From positions 1 through 22,761 of the forward strand of contig DBXP01000031.1 of the NCBI GenBank assembly GCA_002309575.1: a stretch of 22,761 nt of DNA, in the 5' to 3' direction. Positions 15,948 through 22,761 of the stretch are shown piece by piece (within the stretch, counting starts at the first letter, position 1; every line of letters starts with the position of its first letter). The DNA comes from a bacterium UBP6_UBA1209 (GTDB lineage: Bacteria; UBP6; UBA1177). Under the pieces are notes generated by a model. The model did not search any database. It was not told the DNA's origin and saw only the letters and a program-made list of their open reading frames with translations. The position numbers and the translations under genes are program-made.

Positions 15948-16501
15948 TGATGCAAACTAAGGTCTGGATCAAAATAGCTGGAAAAAATATTCTTTCTACA
16001 TACGTGCACCATATAATGTCTCTTGAGTGCGGCAAGTGCCGAGTTTCCGGTGATAATAAGCTCAGGATGATTAACGTTACCGATACTCCCGAACAGATGA
16101 TCGGCGGTGTTTACTCGATTGCTATAGCACAAAAAATTGTCATGAAAAACAGAGGCAAATGCGATATCTATGTTTTTAAGGATGAAGCGGGGAATAGTGT
16201 TGGCACGATCTCTGTCATGTATCGCGGCGGAATGGAGATCGAGTATAAAATAAAGAATATAGATGCCTTTATATACGATGTTCGTACCGATGAGGCATAC
16301 CGCGGTCGCGGGTACGCAGGCATGATGATCGAATCGGTCTGCAGGGAATTGACTTCAAAAGGTATAGATAAAGTCTATCTGGCTGTCAGTACGAATAATG
16401 AGTCTGCTATAAAAGCGTACATAAAAAGCGGCTTTGTTATAGAGAGGACATCATGTTTTGTACGTTTTTTAAAGATCAATATTCCTTACCGCGAGTTGTA
16501 A
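15947..16501 (+). CDS. GNAT-family N-acetyltransferase
   Basis: This 184-residue protein has a C-terminal GNAT core: strand DAFIYDVRTDEAYRGRGYAG with the acetyl-CoA loop at 119-125, helix MMIESVCRELTSKGI, and VSTNNESAIKAYIKSGFV. The first 40 residues are an extra basic segment with two cysteines. The start is the first ATG of ATGATG, with AGAGG 6 nt upstream; a TTG one codon earlier is less likely. Translation is coupled to the FemAB-like gene through TGATG. It is the second GNAT and third acyltransferase-like gene in the run, so it likely acylates an amino group on a sugar precursor or on a small activated amine. Substrate unknown. Confidence 0.85.
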   Translation: MMQTKVWIKIAGKNILSTYVHHIMSLECGKCRVSGDNKLRMINVTDTPEQMIGGVYSIAIAQKIVMKNRGKCDIYVFKDEAGNSVGTISVMYRGGMEIEYKIKNIDAFIYDVRTDEAYRGRGYAGMMIESVCRELTSKGIDKVYLAVSTNNESAIKAYIKSGFVIERTSCFVRFLKINIPYREL

Positions 16502-16514
16502 AGGGGGAACTACG

Positions 16515-16604
16515 ATGCTTAATTTCGCAGTTGGTCCGGTAATGTCGAGTGAAGCAGTCCGTGCGATAGGTGCGGAGCAGGTGCCCTATTTCCGTACTCC
16601 ATAG
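16515..16604 (+). pseudogene. Truncated N-terminus of a class V aminotransferase (remnant)
   Basis: A 29-codon frame starts at ATG 16515 with a good AAGGGGGA site 6 nt upstream and stops at TAG 16602-16604. Its peptide begins MLNFAVGPVMSSE and ends EQVPYFRTP. That is the very N-terminus of class V PLP aminotransferases of the 2-aminoethylphosphonate/alanine-glyoxylate transaminase type, which are normally about 360 residues. None of the rest is present: there is no PLP lysine region, and the next about 60 nt in other frames do not continue the family sequence. A deletion that joined the first codons to unrelated sequence upstream of the HisC-like gene explains this best. Whether the peptide is still translated is unknown. 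Confidence 0.7.
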
Positions 16605-16667
16605 TGTCGGAGAAACAATAGTAGTGTTTAGAAAGAACAGGAATTTTAAATATATGAGGTCGATGGA
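16605..16667 (+). other. Short spacer between the remnant and the HisC-like gene
   Basis: This AT-rich 63 nt contains no clear promoter or terminator. A frame reading HSVGETIVVFRKNRNFKYMR crosses it but matches nothing I know, and may be debris from the deletion. GAGG at 16656-16659 is the likely ribosome site of the next gene. Confidence 0.4.
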
Positions 16668-17726
16668 ATGTATTTTTTGGACAAGAAAATCGAAAACCTT
16701 TACCGGATTTTTGACCAGAATGAGCGCAAGGATTATTTGCGGCTTGATCTGAACGAAAATCCCGGCGGATTGCCCGAAGAATTTATCAAAAAAGTGCTTG
16801 AAAGTGTAACTCCGCAACTGGTTGCGCAATACCCCGAAACCCTTCATTTTACTGAAGTACTTGCCAAATTTCTCGGCACTGATATTTCGCATTTGTGCCT
16901 TGTAAACGGTTCTGCTGAAGGAATCAGATATATCATTCAGGCTTTCACTTCTCCAAATGGACGCATTGTTGGAGTTGTTCCGTCTTACTTCATGTTCCAG
17001 GTTTATTCCGAGATGTACGGCAGAAACTTCGTAAAAGTTCCTTACAATGAAGATCTCAGCATGGATGTGAACAATATTATTGCCGAAATGACGGACGATA
17101 CTCAGCTTCTCATCCTCTTGAATCCGAATAATCCGATGGGAAATGTCTATACGGACGAAGAATTTGAAAAAATTATGAAAGTTGCCCGCGAGAAACAGAT
17201 CAATGTTCTGGTTGACGAGGCATATCATTACTTCTATCCTAAAACTTTCATAAAGTATGCGCTTGAAGGTGAGCATGTTTTCATTACCAGAACATTTTCC
17301 AAACTCTTTTCAATGGCCGGATGCCGCCTCGGTTATGTCGCTGGTTGGCCGGAAGGAGTGAAAATGGTGCAAAAACTCTGTACTCCGCACAATACAAACG
17401 CTTTTGCTATGCGTTTTGCCGAGGCTGTTCTGGAGACACCGGGAATGCTCGACAGCTTGATAGCAAATTTTATGCAAGGAAGAAAATATCTTACGGACTG
17501 GCTTGATCAGAACGGATATCCGCACAAAGGAGAAGCCGGCAATTTTATTTTTATCAAACCCAAGACTGATGCGCAGAAAATTGTAGACCGCATGAAAGCG
17601 GAAAAGAAAATTTTGATAAAAACTTATCCCAATGTCGGAGAGTTCGGAAACTGCCTGAGAGTATCGATCGGTGAAAAAAAATATATGGAGCAGTTCACTT
17701 CGGCATTGACGGAACTGGATAAGTAG
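16668..17726 (+). CDS. HisC-like class I/II aminotransferase
   Basis: This 352-residue fold type I PLP enzyme resembles histidinol-phosphate aminotransferase: RLDLNENPGGLP at 25-36, LLNPNNPMGNVYTDEEF near 151-166, VDEAYHYF near 182-189, the PLP lysine K212 in TFSKLFSMAGCRLGY, and a C-terminal FGNCLRVSIG that would bind a phosphate or carboxylate. A biosynthetic HisC is unlikely here because no his gene is near. Related HisC-like enzymes in capsule loci aminate small phosphorylated ketones such as dihydroxyacetone phosphate. The neighbouring cytidylyltransferase and LicD genes suggest an amino-alcohol phosphate as product, which is an inference. The ATG at 16668 has GAGG 8 nt upstream; the frame is closed by TAA at 16647. 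Confidence 0.87.
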   Translation: MYFLDKKIENLYRIFDQNERKDYLRLDLNENPGGLPEEFIKKVLESVTPQLVAQYPETLHFTEVLAKFLGTDISHLCLVNGSAEGIRYIIQAFTSPNGRIVGVVPSYFMFQVYSEMYGRNFVKVPYNEDLSMDVNNIIAEMTDDTQLLILLNPNNPMGNVYTDEEFEKIMKVAREKQINVLVDEAYHYFYPKTFIKYALEGEHVFITRTFSKLFSMAGCRLGYVAGWPEGVKMVQKLCTPHNTNAFAMRFAEAVLETPGMLDSLIANFMQGRKYLTDWLDQNGYPHKGEAGNFIFIKPKTDAQKIVDRMKAEKKILIKTYPNVGEFGNCLRVSIGEKKYMEQFTSALTELDK

Positions 17727-17738
17727 AGAGGATGCAAA

Positions 17739-19088
17739 ATGATCAAGGTAATAACCTACGGCACTTACGACCTGCTTCATTACGGTCATATCCGTCTCTT
17801 GGAACGCGCAAAAGCGTTGGGCGATTATCTGATTGTCGGTATAACAAGTGACGATTACGATAAAACCAGAGGTAAAATCAACAACCAGCAGTCATTGATT
17901 GAGCGTATTGCTGCGGTTAAAGCGACAGGAATCGCAGATGAAATCATTGTTGAAGAATACGAAGGACAGAAAATAGACGATATCAAGAAATATGATGTTG
18001 ACATTTTTACCGTGGGTTCAGACTGGAAAGGCTATTTTGATTATTTGAATGAATACTGCAAGGTGGTTTACCTTGACAGAACGGAAGGTGTTTCGAGTAC
18101 CGAACTGCGGGCAAAGGCAAGAGAGCTTTGCATTGGTTTGGTCGGTGACGAGGAGATCCGGATCCTCAACAAATATATCGATGAATTCGCTTGTGTAAAC
18201 GGTGTGAAAATAACCGGAGTCTTTTCCGAAGGCGGTATGGCCGATGATTGTTTAAAAGAGAAAATCTCGTATTTCCCGGAAAAATATGAAGAACTGCTGG
18301 AGAAAAGTGATGCAATATACATTATTTCTCATCCCCAAAAGCATTATGTTCAGATAAAAGCGGCTCTCTTGGCAGGTAAACATGTTCTGGTAGAATCTCC
18401 GATAGCTTTGAACAAGGCGGAGTGTAAGGAACTTTTCGAACTTGCCGAAAAAGAGCATGTTGTGTTGATGGAGGCTATAAAAACAGCCTACTCTACAGCT
18501 TATAACAGGCTTCTATTGATTGTTAAAAGCGGAAAAATCGGCAAAGTCGTTTCTGTTGATGCGACTTGTACGAGCATACGCGACGTGAATGTCGATGCTG
18601 CCGGCTACAGAAATGTCTGGAACAGTATCTGTGCCTGGGGGCCGACTGCAATTTTGCCTGTTTTTCAGATATTGGGCTGCAATTACAAAAAAGCTGATAT
18701 CTCAAGCTTGTTTTTGGATCGGGAAAATAGGTATGACTCATTTACAAAGGTCGATTTTCTTTATGATAATGCTGTCGCATCTGTCAAGGTGGCGCGCGGA
18801 GTCAAATCCGAGGGTGAACTGATCGTTTCGGGAACAAAGGGATATATTTATGTCCCGGCCCCATGGTGGAAAACCGATTATTTTGAGGCAAGGTATGAAA
18901 ATCCTTCAGACAACAGGCGCTTTTTTTATCAGCTTGACGGCGAGGGGATAAGATACATGCTTGTCTCCTTTATAAAATCAATTCAAAATAAAAAGATAAA
19001 CTCAGAGATTTCCAAAGAGATTTCTGTTAGTATTTCTCAAATAATGCAGGATTTTTATAACAATAAAACAAATGAAATCCGGTGGTGA
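17739..19088 (+). CDS. Cytidylyltransferase fused to a Gfo/Idh/MocA-like domain
   Basis: This is a 449-residue two-domain protein. Residues 1 to about 128 are a TagD-type cytidylyltransferase with GTYDLLHYGHIRLLERA (HxGH at 14-17), VGSDWKG and RTEGVSSTELR at 114-124; such enzymes couple CTP to an alcohol phosphate. Residues about 132-449 resemble Gfo/Idh/MocA oxidoreductases, including HYVQIKAALLAGKHVLVESP, MEAIKTAYSTAYNRL and GKIGKVVSVDA. Two canonical residues are missing. The Rossmann start reads IGLVGDEE, so the third glycine is E138, and the EKP motif reads ESP (219-221), losing the catalytic lysine. The architecture parallels Bcs1 of Haemophilus, which fuses a reductase to a CDP-ribitol synthase, but the domains are from other families. 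ATG 17739 has AGAGAGGA upstream. Confidence 0.9.
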   Translation: MIKVITYGTYDLLHYGHIRLLERAKALGDYLIVGITSDDYDKTRGKINNQQSLIERIAAVKATGIADEIIVEEYEGQKIDDIKKYDVDIFTVGSDWKGYFDYLNEYCKVVYLDRTEGVSSTELRAKARELCIGLVGDEEIRILNKYIDEFACVNGVKITGVFSEGGMADDCLKEKISYFPEKYEELLEKSDAIYIISHPQKHYVQIKAALLAGKHVLVESPIALNKAECKELFELAEKEHVVLMEAIKTAYSTAYNRLLLIVKSGKIGKVVSVDATCTSIRDVNVDAAGYRNVWNSICAWGPTAILPVFQILGCNYKKADISSLFLDRENRYDSFTKVDFLYDNAVASVKVARGVKSEGELIVSGTKGYIYVPAPWWKTDYFEARYENPSDNRRFFYQLDGEGIRYMLVSFIKSIQNKKINSEISKEISVSISQIMQDFYNNKTNEIRW

Positions 19089-19091
19089 GAT

Positions 19092-19844
19092 ATGATAGGA
19101 TCTGAATCAGACAAATACGGAACCTCGCAGCGGCAGAGAGAGCTGCTTGATATGCTTAAAGAAGTTGACGCTTTTTTTAAAGCCAATGGGATAGTCTACA
19201 GTTTGTGCGGCGGAACCTTACTGGGTGCAATACGGCACAACGGTTTCATTCCGTGGGATGATGATGTCGATTTAATGGTAGATCGTAAAAATTTCGAAAA
19301 ATTTCATGATGTTATCGATAATTTTAAAGGTTGCCGTTTAGAGCACGAGATTTGGGTCGACAGAATTAGAAAGGATGATAATGCAAACAGTAATATTAAA
19401 GAGGCGACAATAGATATTTTTGTTATGGATTACTGTCCTGACAATGCTTTTTTACGGTTCGTTAAAAAACTCCTTGTAATGATCATGCAGGGGATGATGC
19501 ATCAAAAAATATCCTATAAAGATCACTCTCTGGTTATGAATATTTGTCTGACTACCACATTTGTTATAGGGAAGTTGTTTCCGCATAATTTCAAATATTG
19601 GCTTTATCATAAAATTGCTCAAATAGGATGCGGTAAGCCACAAAAAACAATTACGGGATATACAGATTTCTTTAATCTTTTGTCAAAGAGATATCCCGGA
19701 GATTTACTTGATAAAATATCTGACCATGTGTTTGAAGATACAGTCTTTGATATTTCTGCTAGATATGATGAATATTTGACTATTCAGTACGGTAATTACA
19801 TGGTTCCGGTTTCGGAAGCGGAGAGAGTTCCTAATCATATGTGA
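19092..19844 (+). CDS. LicD-family phosphotransferase
   Basis: This 250-residue protein has the LicD signature LCGGTLLGAIRHNGFIPWDD at 38-57 followed by DVDLMV, with the aspartates that bind metal in this nucleotidyltransferase fold. The C-terminal YGNYMVPVSEAERVPNH matches the usual LicD ending. LicD proteins move a phospho-alcohol such as phosphocholine from its CDP form onto a sugar of a teichoic acid, lipooligosaccharide or capsule. The CDP donor is presumably made by the fused cytidylyltransferase just upstream, whose stop lies 3 nt before this start. The gene is the most AT-rich in the run. A hydrophobic stretch near 115-160 may associate with the membrane. Acceptor and donor are not known. 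Confidence 0.92.
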   Translation: MIGSESDKYGTSQRQRELLDMLKEVDAFFKANGIVYSLCGGTLLGAIRHNGFIPWDDDVDLMVDRKNFEKFHDVIDNFKGCRLEHEIWVDRIRKDDNANSNIKEATIDIFVMDYCPDNAFLRFVKKLLVMIMQGMMHQKISYKDHSLVMNICLTTTFVIGKLFPHNFKYWLYHKIAQIGCGKPQKTITGYTDFFNLLSKRYPGDLLDKISDHVFEDTVFDISARYDEYLTIQYGNYMVPVSEAERVPNHM

Positions 19845-19866
19845 CGGCTGTTTAAAGGGAAAAAGT

Positions 19867-21087
19867 ATGAACATATTATTTTTATCACCGAATGATTACC
19901 CGACAATCAATATTCATGGGCTATATTCGGATCTGCTGAGACAGTTTATATCCCACGGTGATAAAGTGTTTTGGGTATCACCTGTTCCGAGAAGCAAAAA
20001 AGAACTGGAAACGGTTGTTGAAGAAGCCGGGGCAACAATAGTAAAACCGATAATTTTTAATATGCGAAAGACAAATGTTGTCGAAAAGGGCATTTCGATG
20101 CTGACAATCGACGGCATTATGATCCGTGCGATAAAAAAATATTTTTCCGATGTTAAATTTGATCTGATCCTATATCCGACTCCGCCGATAACTTTCCTCA
20201 ATGTTGTAAGGTTTGTTAAAAAGAGAGACAACGCGAAAACTTATCTGCAGCTGAAAGATATATTCCCTCAAAATGCCGTTGATATAGGAATGCTTTCGAC
20301 AACAGGTTTGAAAGGGCTGATATACAAATATTTCAGAAACAAGGAGAAAAGGCTTTACGCTGTCTCCGATAAAATCGGCTGCATGAGTCAGGCAAATGTC
20401 GAATATGTTCTGAAACACAATCTGGAGATCGATCCGGCTAAAGTTGAGGTGTGCCCTAACAGCATCGAGGTGGTCGACAAAAGTATTAACGAAGAGCAAA
20501 GAGCTGCAATCAGAAACAAATACGGCATTCCGTTGGACAAAAAGGTTTTTGTATACGGAGGAAATTTAGGTAAGCCTCAGGGGATTCCTTTTTTTGTCGA
20601 ATGTCTTAAAAAGTGTGCAAGTATTGAAAATATCTATTTCCTTATTGTCGGTGACGGAACGGAATACCGTTTGATCGAAAACTATGTCAAGACATCGCAG
20701 CATAAAAATTTGAAGCTTATGAAGCGCCTGCCGAAAGAGGATTATGACACCTTGGTTGCTGCCTGCGATATCGGATTGATTTTCCTTGACCACCGTTTCA
20801 CTATTCCCAATTTCCCCAGCAGGCTTTTGAGCTGTATGCAGGCCAAGCTTCCTGTTCTGGCTTGTACAGACCCCAATACGGATGTCGGAAAGGTTATAAC
20901 GGAGGGCGGCTTCGGCTGGTGGTGCGAAAGTAATAACTCAGATACTTTTTATGACCTGGTGGAAAGTATTGTTGCTGAAAATAATACGGAGATGGGGGAG
21001 AAGGGATTCAATTATTTGCAGGAACACTACCATGTCTCCAGAGCATACAAAATCATTAAAGATTCACTGGATGGTTTGCGGAAATGA
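19867..21087 (+). CDS. GT4-family glycosyltransferase (WbuB-like)
   Basis: This 406-residue protein with two Rossmann-like halves has the GT-B fold. The N-terminal half carries MNILFLSPNDYPTINIHG and ends near the VCPNSIEVV segment. The C-terminal half has VFVYGGNLGKPQGIPFFVE, YFLIVGDGTEY and the acceptor/donor region FPSRLLSCMQAKLPVLA, typical of retaining GT4 enzymes related to WbuB. It would add a sugar to the lipid-linked glycan at the inner face of the membrane; donor unknown. AAAGGGA precedes ATG 19867, 22 nt after the LicD stop. It is the last plus-strand gene and converges with the flippase gene with a gap of only 33 nt. Confidence 0.92.
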   Translation: MNILFLSPNDYPTINIHGLYSDLLRQFISHGDKVFWVSPVPRSKKELETVVEEAGATIVKPIIFNMRKTNVVEKGISMLTIDGIMIRAIKKYFSDVKFDLILYPTPPITFLNVVRFVKKRDNAKTYLQLKDIFPQNAVDIGMLSTTGLKGLIYKYFRNKEKRLYAVSDKIGCMSQANVEYVLKHNLEIDPAKVEVCPNSIEVVDKSINEEQRAAIRNKYGIPLDKKVFVYGGNLGKPQGIPFFVECLKKCASIENIYFLIVGDGTEYRLIENYVKTSQHKNLKLMKRLPKEDYDTLVAACDIGLIFLDHRFTIPNFPSRLLSCMQAKLPVLACTDPNTDVGKVITEGGFGWWCESNNSDTFYDLVESIVAENNTEMGEKGFNYLQEHYHVSRAYKIIKDSLDGLRK

Positions 21088-21120
21088 AGAATTCGGTTGC
21101 AAAACTTTGTTTGATTGTAA

Positions 21121-22650
21121 TTATAATCTAAATCTCTTTATTATAATTGCAAAATCCTGTTTTTCCTGAGTATTAAATCCGTAGAACAACAACATAATTC
21201 CATAAATCACAATAAAAACAAGAGCTTTCGCAATCAAAGCAGGCCATGAATAATCAGGCAGCAAGTTATTGCTGATAATTCCAGCAACAACTGCCGGTAT
21301 CAAGCATATCCAAGTTCTTGAAAAAACAGTTTTGAATAGTCTGCCAACCTGAATTTTTATTTCCTTTTGATAATAGACATTCATTATCACTCCGTATCCG
21401 ACAATAAAAGCGAATGCAGAACCTATCGGTGCTCCGATCATTCCATACTTTGACACAAGGAAAACTGAAATTATGATATGTATTACAGATATAACAAGCA
21501 ATGTGACAGATCTGAAAAGCCTCTTTTTAAGAGCATCCAGAATGCTTAACACAGTGTTTTGAATCAACGGGATCATATTCGGTATTATAATTATCATCGC
21601 GACAGTCCATGTCTGAACAGTATTCGGTCCAGCCCAAAGACTGATGAATTCCCTGCCGAACAAAGCAAAGCCGCAGATAAATCCACCGCAAAGCATAAAC
21701 TGGTATCTGCCCGGACGGATAACAAAATTCGTAAGATCGTCACTATTATAACTTCCACCGAATATCATTTTGGTTGCTTTTGGTAAAAAAACACCTGAAA
21801 TAGCTGACGGTAACGAGTTAAACAAGGTTACAAAAGTCGTTGCTATTGAATATATTGCGACATCCGATTTCGAGGTCATGATGCCGAGCACGGTTTTGTC
21901 CACATAACTATTGATATAACCAATAATAGCCTGTAAAAAAACAGGGAACATAAATAAAACAAGATCTATGATCAGTGCAAAATCGAACTTGCTCAGTTTA
22001 ATCTTAAAATGCAGCTGTTTTATTGCGTATATTGAAAGGAAGATGATTGTAGCAAATATTATTATTGCGTCCACCAATGCGACAGCAATCACTCCCATGC
22101 CGATATAAAGTAAGCATATAGTCAGGAGAATTTTTAATATTAATTTTGCAACAGAAACAATTCTATTAACTGTGAAATGCTCATATGCACCTAAACATCC
22201 TGACACAAATCTTTCTAATACCGTTCCAGAGATAACAAGAAGCATTATCAGCATAAGTTGATGGGCGACATCAGCCTCTTCCGCAGTTATTGTCGGATAT
22301 ATGTCCAACAAAAACACATTCATTATAAGACCTGCCGCCGTCATCAAAACAATGATTGTGACGACAGTGATCAGACAGTGAGCTGAAAAATTCTTCTCGG
22401 ATTCATAATCGTTGGTAGCATGATATTTGGAGATATAGCGCACCATTGCGGTTTTTATACCGAAATCCAGAATGAGGATATAACTTGCGACTGTATATAT
22501 CATTTGATATAAGCCGTATCTATCCAACCCTAGATAATTCAAATAGAGCGGTGTAAGAACTAAATTGCTTAAAGTATGAACGATCAATGAAATATATGTG
22601 ATGATTACGGCCAATTTTTTTGAAGTAGCGAGTTTCTGCAAACTACTCAT
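21121..22650 (-). CDS. Wzx-type polysaccharide flippase (MOP/MATE superfamily)
   Basis: This 509-residue, very hydrophobic protein has about 12-14 predicted membrane helices spread over its length. It begins with a short polar head followed by TYISLIVHTLSNLVLTPLYL and YLGLDRYGLYQMIYTVASYI, the usual Wzx entry pattern with the G-x-YG-LY turn. YVDKTVLGIMTSKSDVAIYS and SLPSAISGVFLPKATKM match the central region of the family. It would flip the lipid-linked glycan unit across the inner membrane. It is on the opposite strand to the other polysaccharide genes. Upstream, 30 nt away, ends another minus-strand gene, so both likely share a transcript entering from the right. GGAG 4 nt before ATG supports the start. 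Confidence 0.9.
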   Translation of the reverse strand: MSSLQKLATSKKLAVIITYISLIVHTLSNLVLTPLYLNYLGLDRYGLYQMIYTVASYILILDFGIKTAMVRYISKYHATNDYESEKNFSAHCLITVVTIIVLMTAAGLIMNVFLLDIYPTITAEEADVAHQLMLIMLLVISGTVLERFVSGCLGAYEHFTVNRIVSVAKLILKILLTICLLYIGMGVIAVALVDAIIIFATIIFLSIYAIKQLHFKIKLSKFDFALIIDLVLFMFPVFLQAIIGYINSYVDKTVLGIMTSKSDVAIYSIATTFVTLFNSLPSAISGVFLPKATKMIFGGSYNSDDLTNFVIRPGRYQFMLCGGFICGFALFGREFISLWAGPNTVQTWTVAMIIIIPNMIPLIQNTVLSILDALKKRLFRSVTLLVISVIHIIISVFLVSKYGMIGAPIGSAFAFIVGYGVIMNVYYQKEIKIQVGRLFKTVFSRTWICLIPAVVAGIISNNLLPDYSWPALIAKALVFIVIYGIMLLFYGFNTQEKQDFAIIIKRFRL

Positions 22651-22680
22651 GAGACTCCATTAAATTCTCTTTTCTAATAC

Positions 22681-22761
22681 TTACAAATGCAGTTTTTCCC
22701 GCAACTTTTTAATGTAGTGATGCATTTCGTTTATGTCATACATTTCAAGTGCTGCCGCCTC
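22681..22761 (-). CDS. C-terminal end of an unidentified gene (partial)
   Basis: On the minus strand the frame entering from the right edge reads 26 codons and then TAA (22683-22681). The tail is helical and charged, ending MHHYIKKLREKLHL. Its 30-nt distance to the flippase start and shared direction suggest one operon. The family cannot be told from so short a piece; another polysaccharide enzyme is plausible by position. Confidence 0.65.
   Translation of the reverse strand, partial: EAAALEMYDINEMHHYIKKLREKLHL

Noticed and set aside
16570..16752. A 60-codon frame crossing the remnant and the start of the HisC-like gene
   Set aside because: It overlaps the HisC-like coding sequence in another frame, with no ribosome site and no known motif; the part before 16668 may be deletion debris.
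1..22761. CRISPR arrays, tRNA or rRNA genes, insertion sequences, attachment sites
   Set aside because: Reading both strands gave no regularly spaced repeats, no cloverleaf-like segments, no transposase or integrase and no long direct or terminal inverted repeats. A short or degenerate element could have been missed by eye.

Overview
The window carries densely packed bacterial genes and splits in two. Positions 1 to about 11.4 kb look like stable chromosomal sequence with GC-rich codons. From about 11.5 kb to the right edge it is a surface-polysaccharide locus, which becomes clearly AT-richer after about 13.4 kb. No rRNA, tRNA, CRISPR array, transposase or integrase was seen. The organism is probably a diderm anaerobe: there is an MlaF-like lipid-transport ATPase and a biotin-dependent carboxyltransferase subunit without its own biotin domain. 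A huge secreted EGF-like/LRR/RHS-like protein and a J-like/TPR protein recall Myxococcota or deltaproteobacterial relatives. This taxonomic guess is weak.

Left region. A long minus-strand frame runs from 3389 off the left edge (at least 1129 codons). It encodes a signal peptide, cysteine-rich EGF-like modules, a short leucine-rich-repeat block and an RHS/YD-like beta-rich region. Divergent from it is a three-gene plus-strand set: a GAF-domain protein, an orphan MlaF-type ABC ATPase and a sirtuin deacylase. Next comes convergent pnp (polynucleotide phosphorylase) on the minus strand. The 298-nt pnp/carboxyltransferase spacer holds two opposed sigma70-like promoters, a palindrome inside the pnp promoter and a strong hairpin in the pnp leader. 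The carboxyltransferase gene is followed after 6 nt by an unusual J-like/TPR protein.

Right region. A good sigma70-like promoter (11431-11458) precedes a tightly spaced plus-strand run. In order it encodes an EpsN/PglE-type sugar aminotransferase, a monotopic phosphoglycosyl transferase, a GNAT acetyltransferase, an atypical PLP-fold protein, a FemAB/BioF2-like acyltransferase and a second GNAT. After these come a 29-codon remnant of a class V aminotransferase, a HisC-like aminotransferase, a cytidylyltransferase fused to a Gfo/Idh/MocA-like domain, a LicD-type phosphotransferase and a GT4 glycosyltransferase. A Wzx-type flippase and the tail of another gene lie on the minus strand at the right edge.

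Read together, the first genes would make and load an amino sugar onto the lipid carrier, and the acyltransferases would decorate it. The HisC-like/cytidylyltransferase fusion/LicD trio looks like a pathway that makes a CDP-activated small amino-alcohol or polyol phosphate and transfers it to the glycan. This trio is the strongest candidate for an undescribed pathway. The fused Gfo/Idh-like domain has lost the usual EKP lysine and one Rossmann glycine, so its chemistry is an open question.
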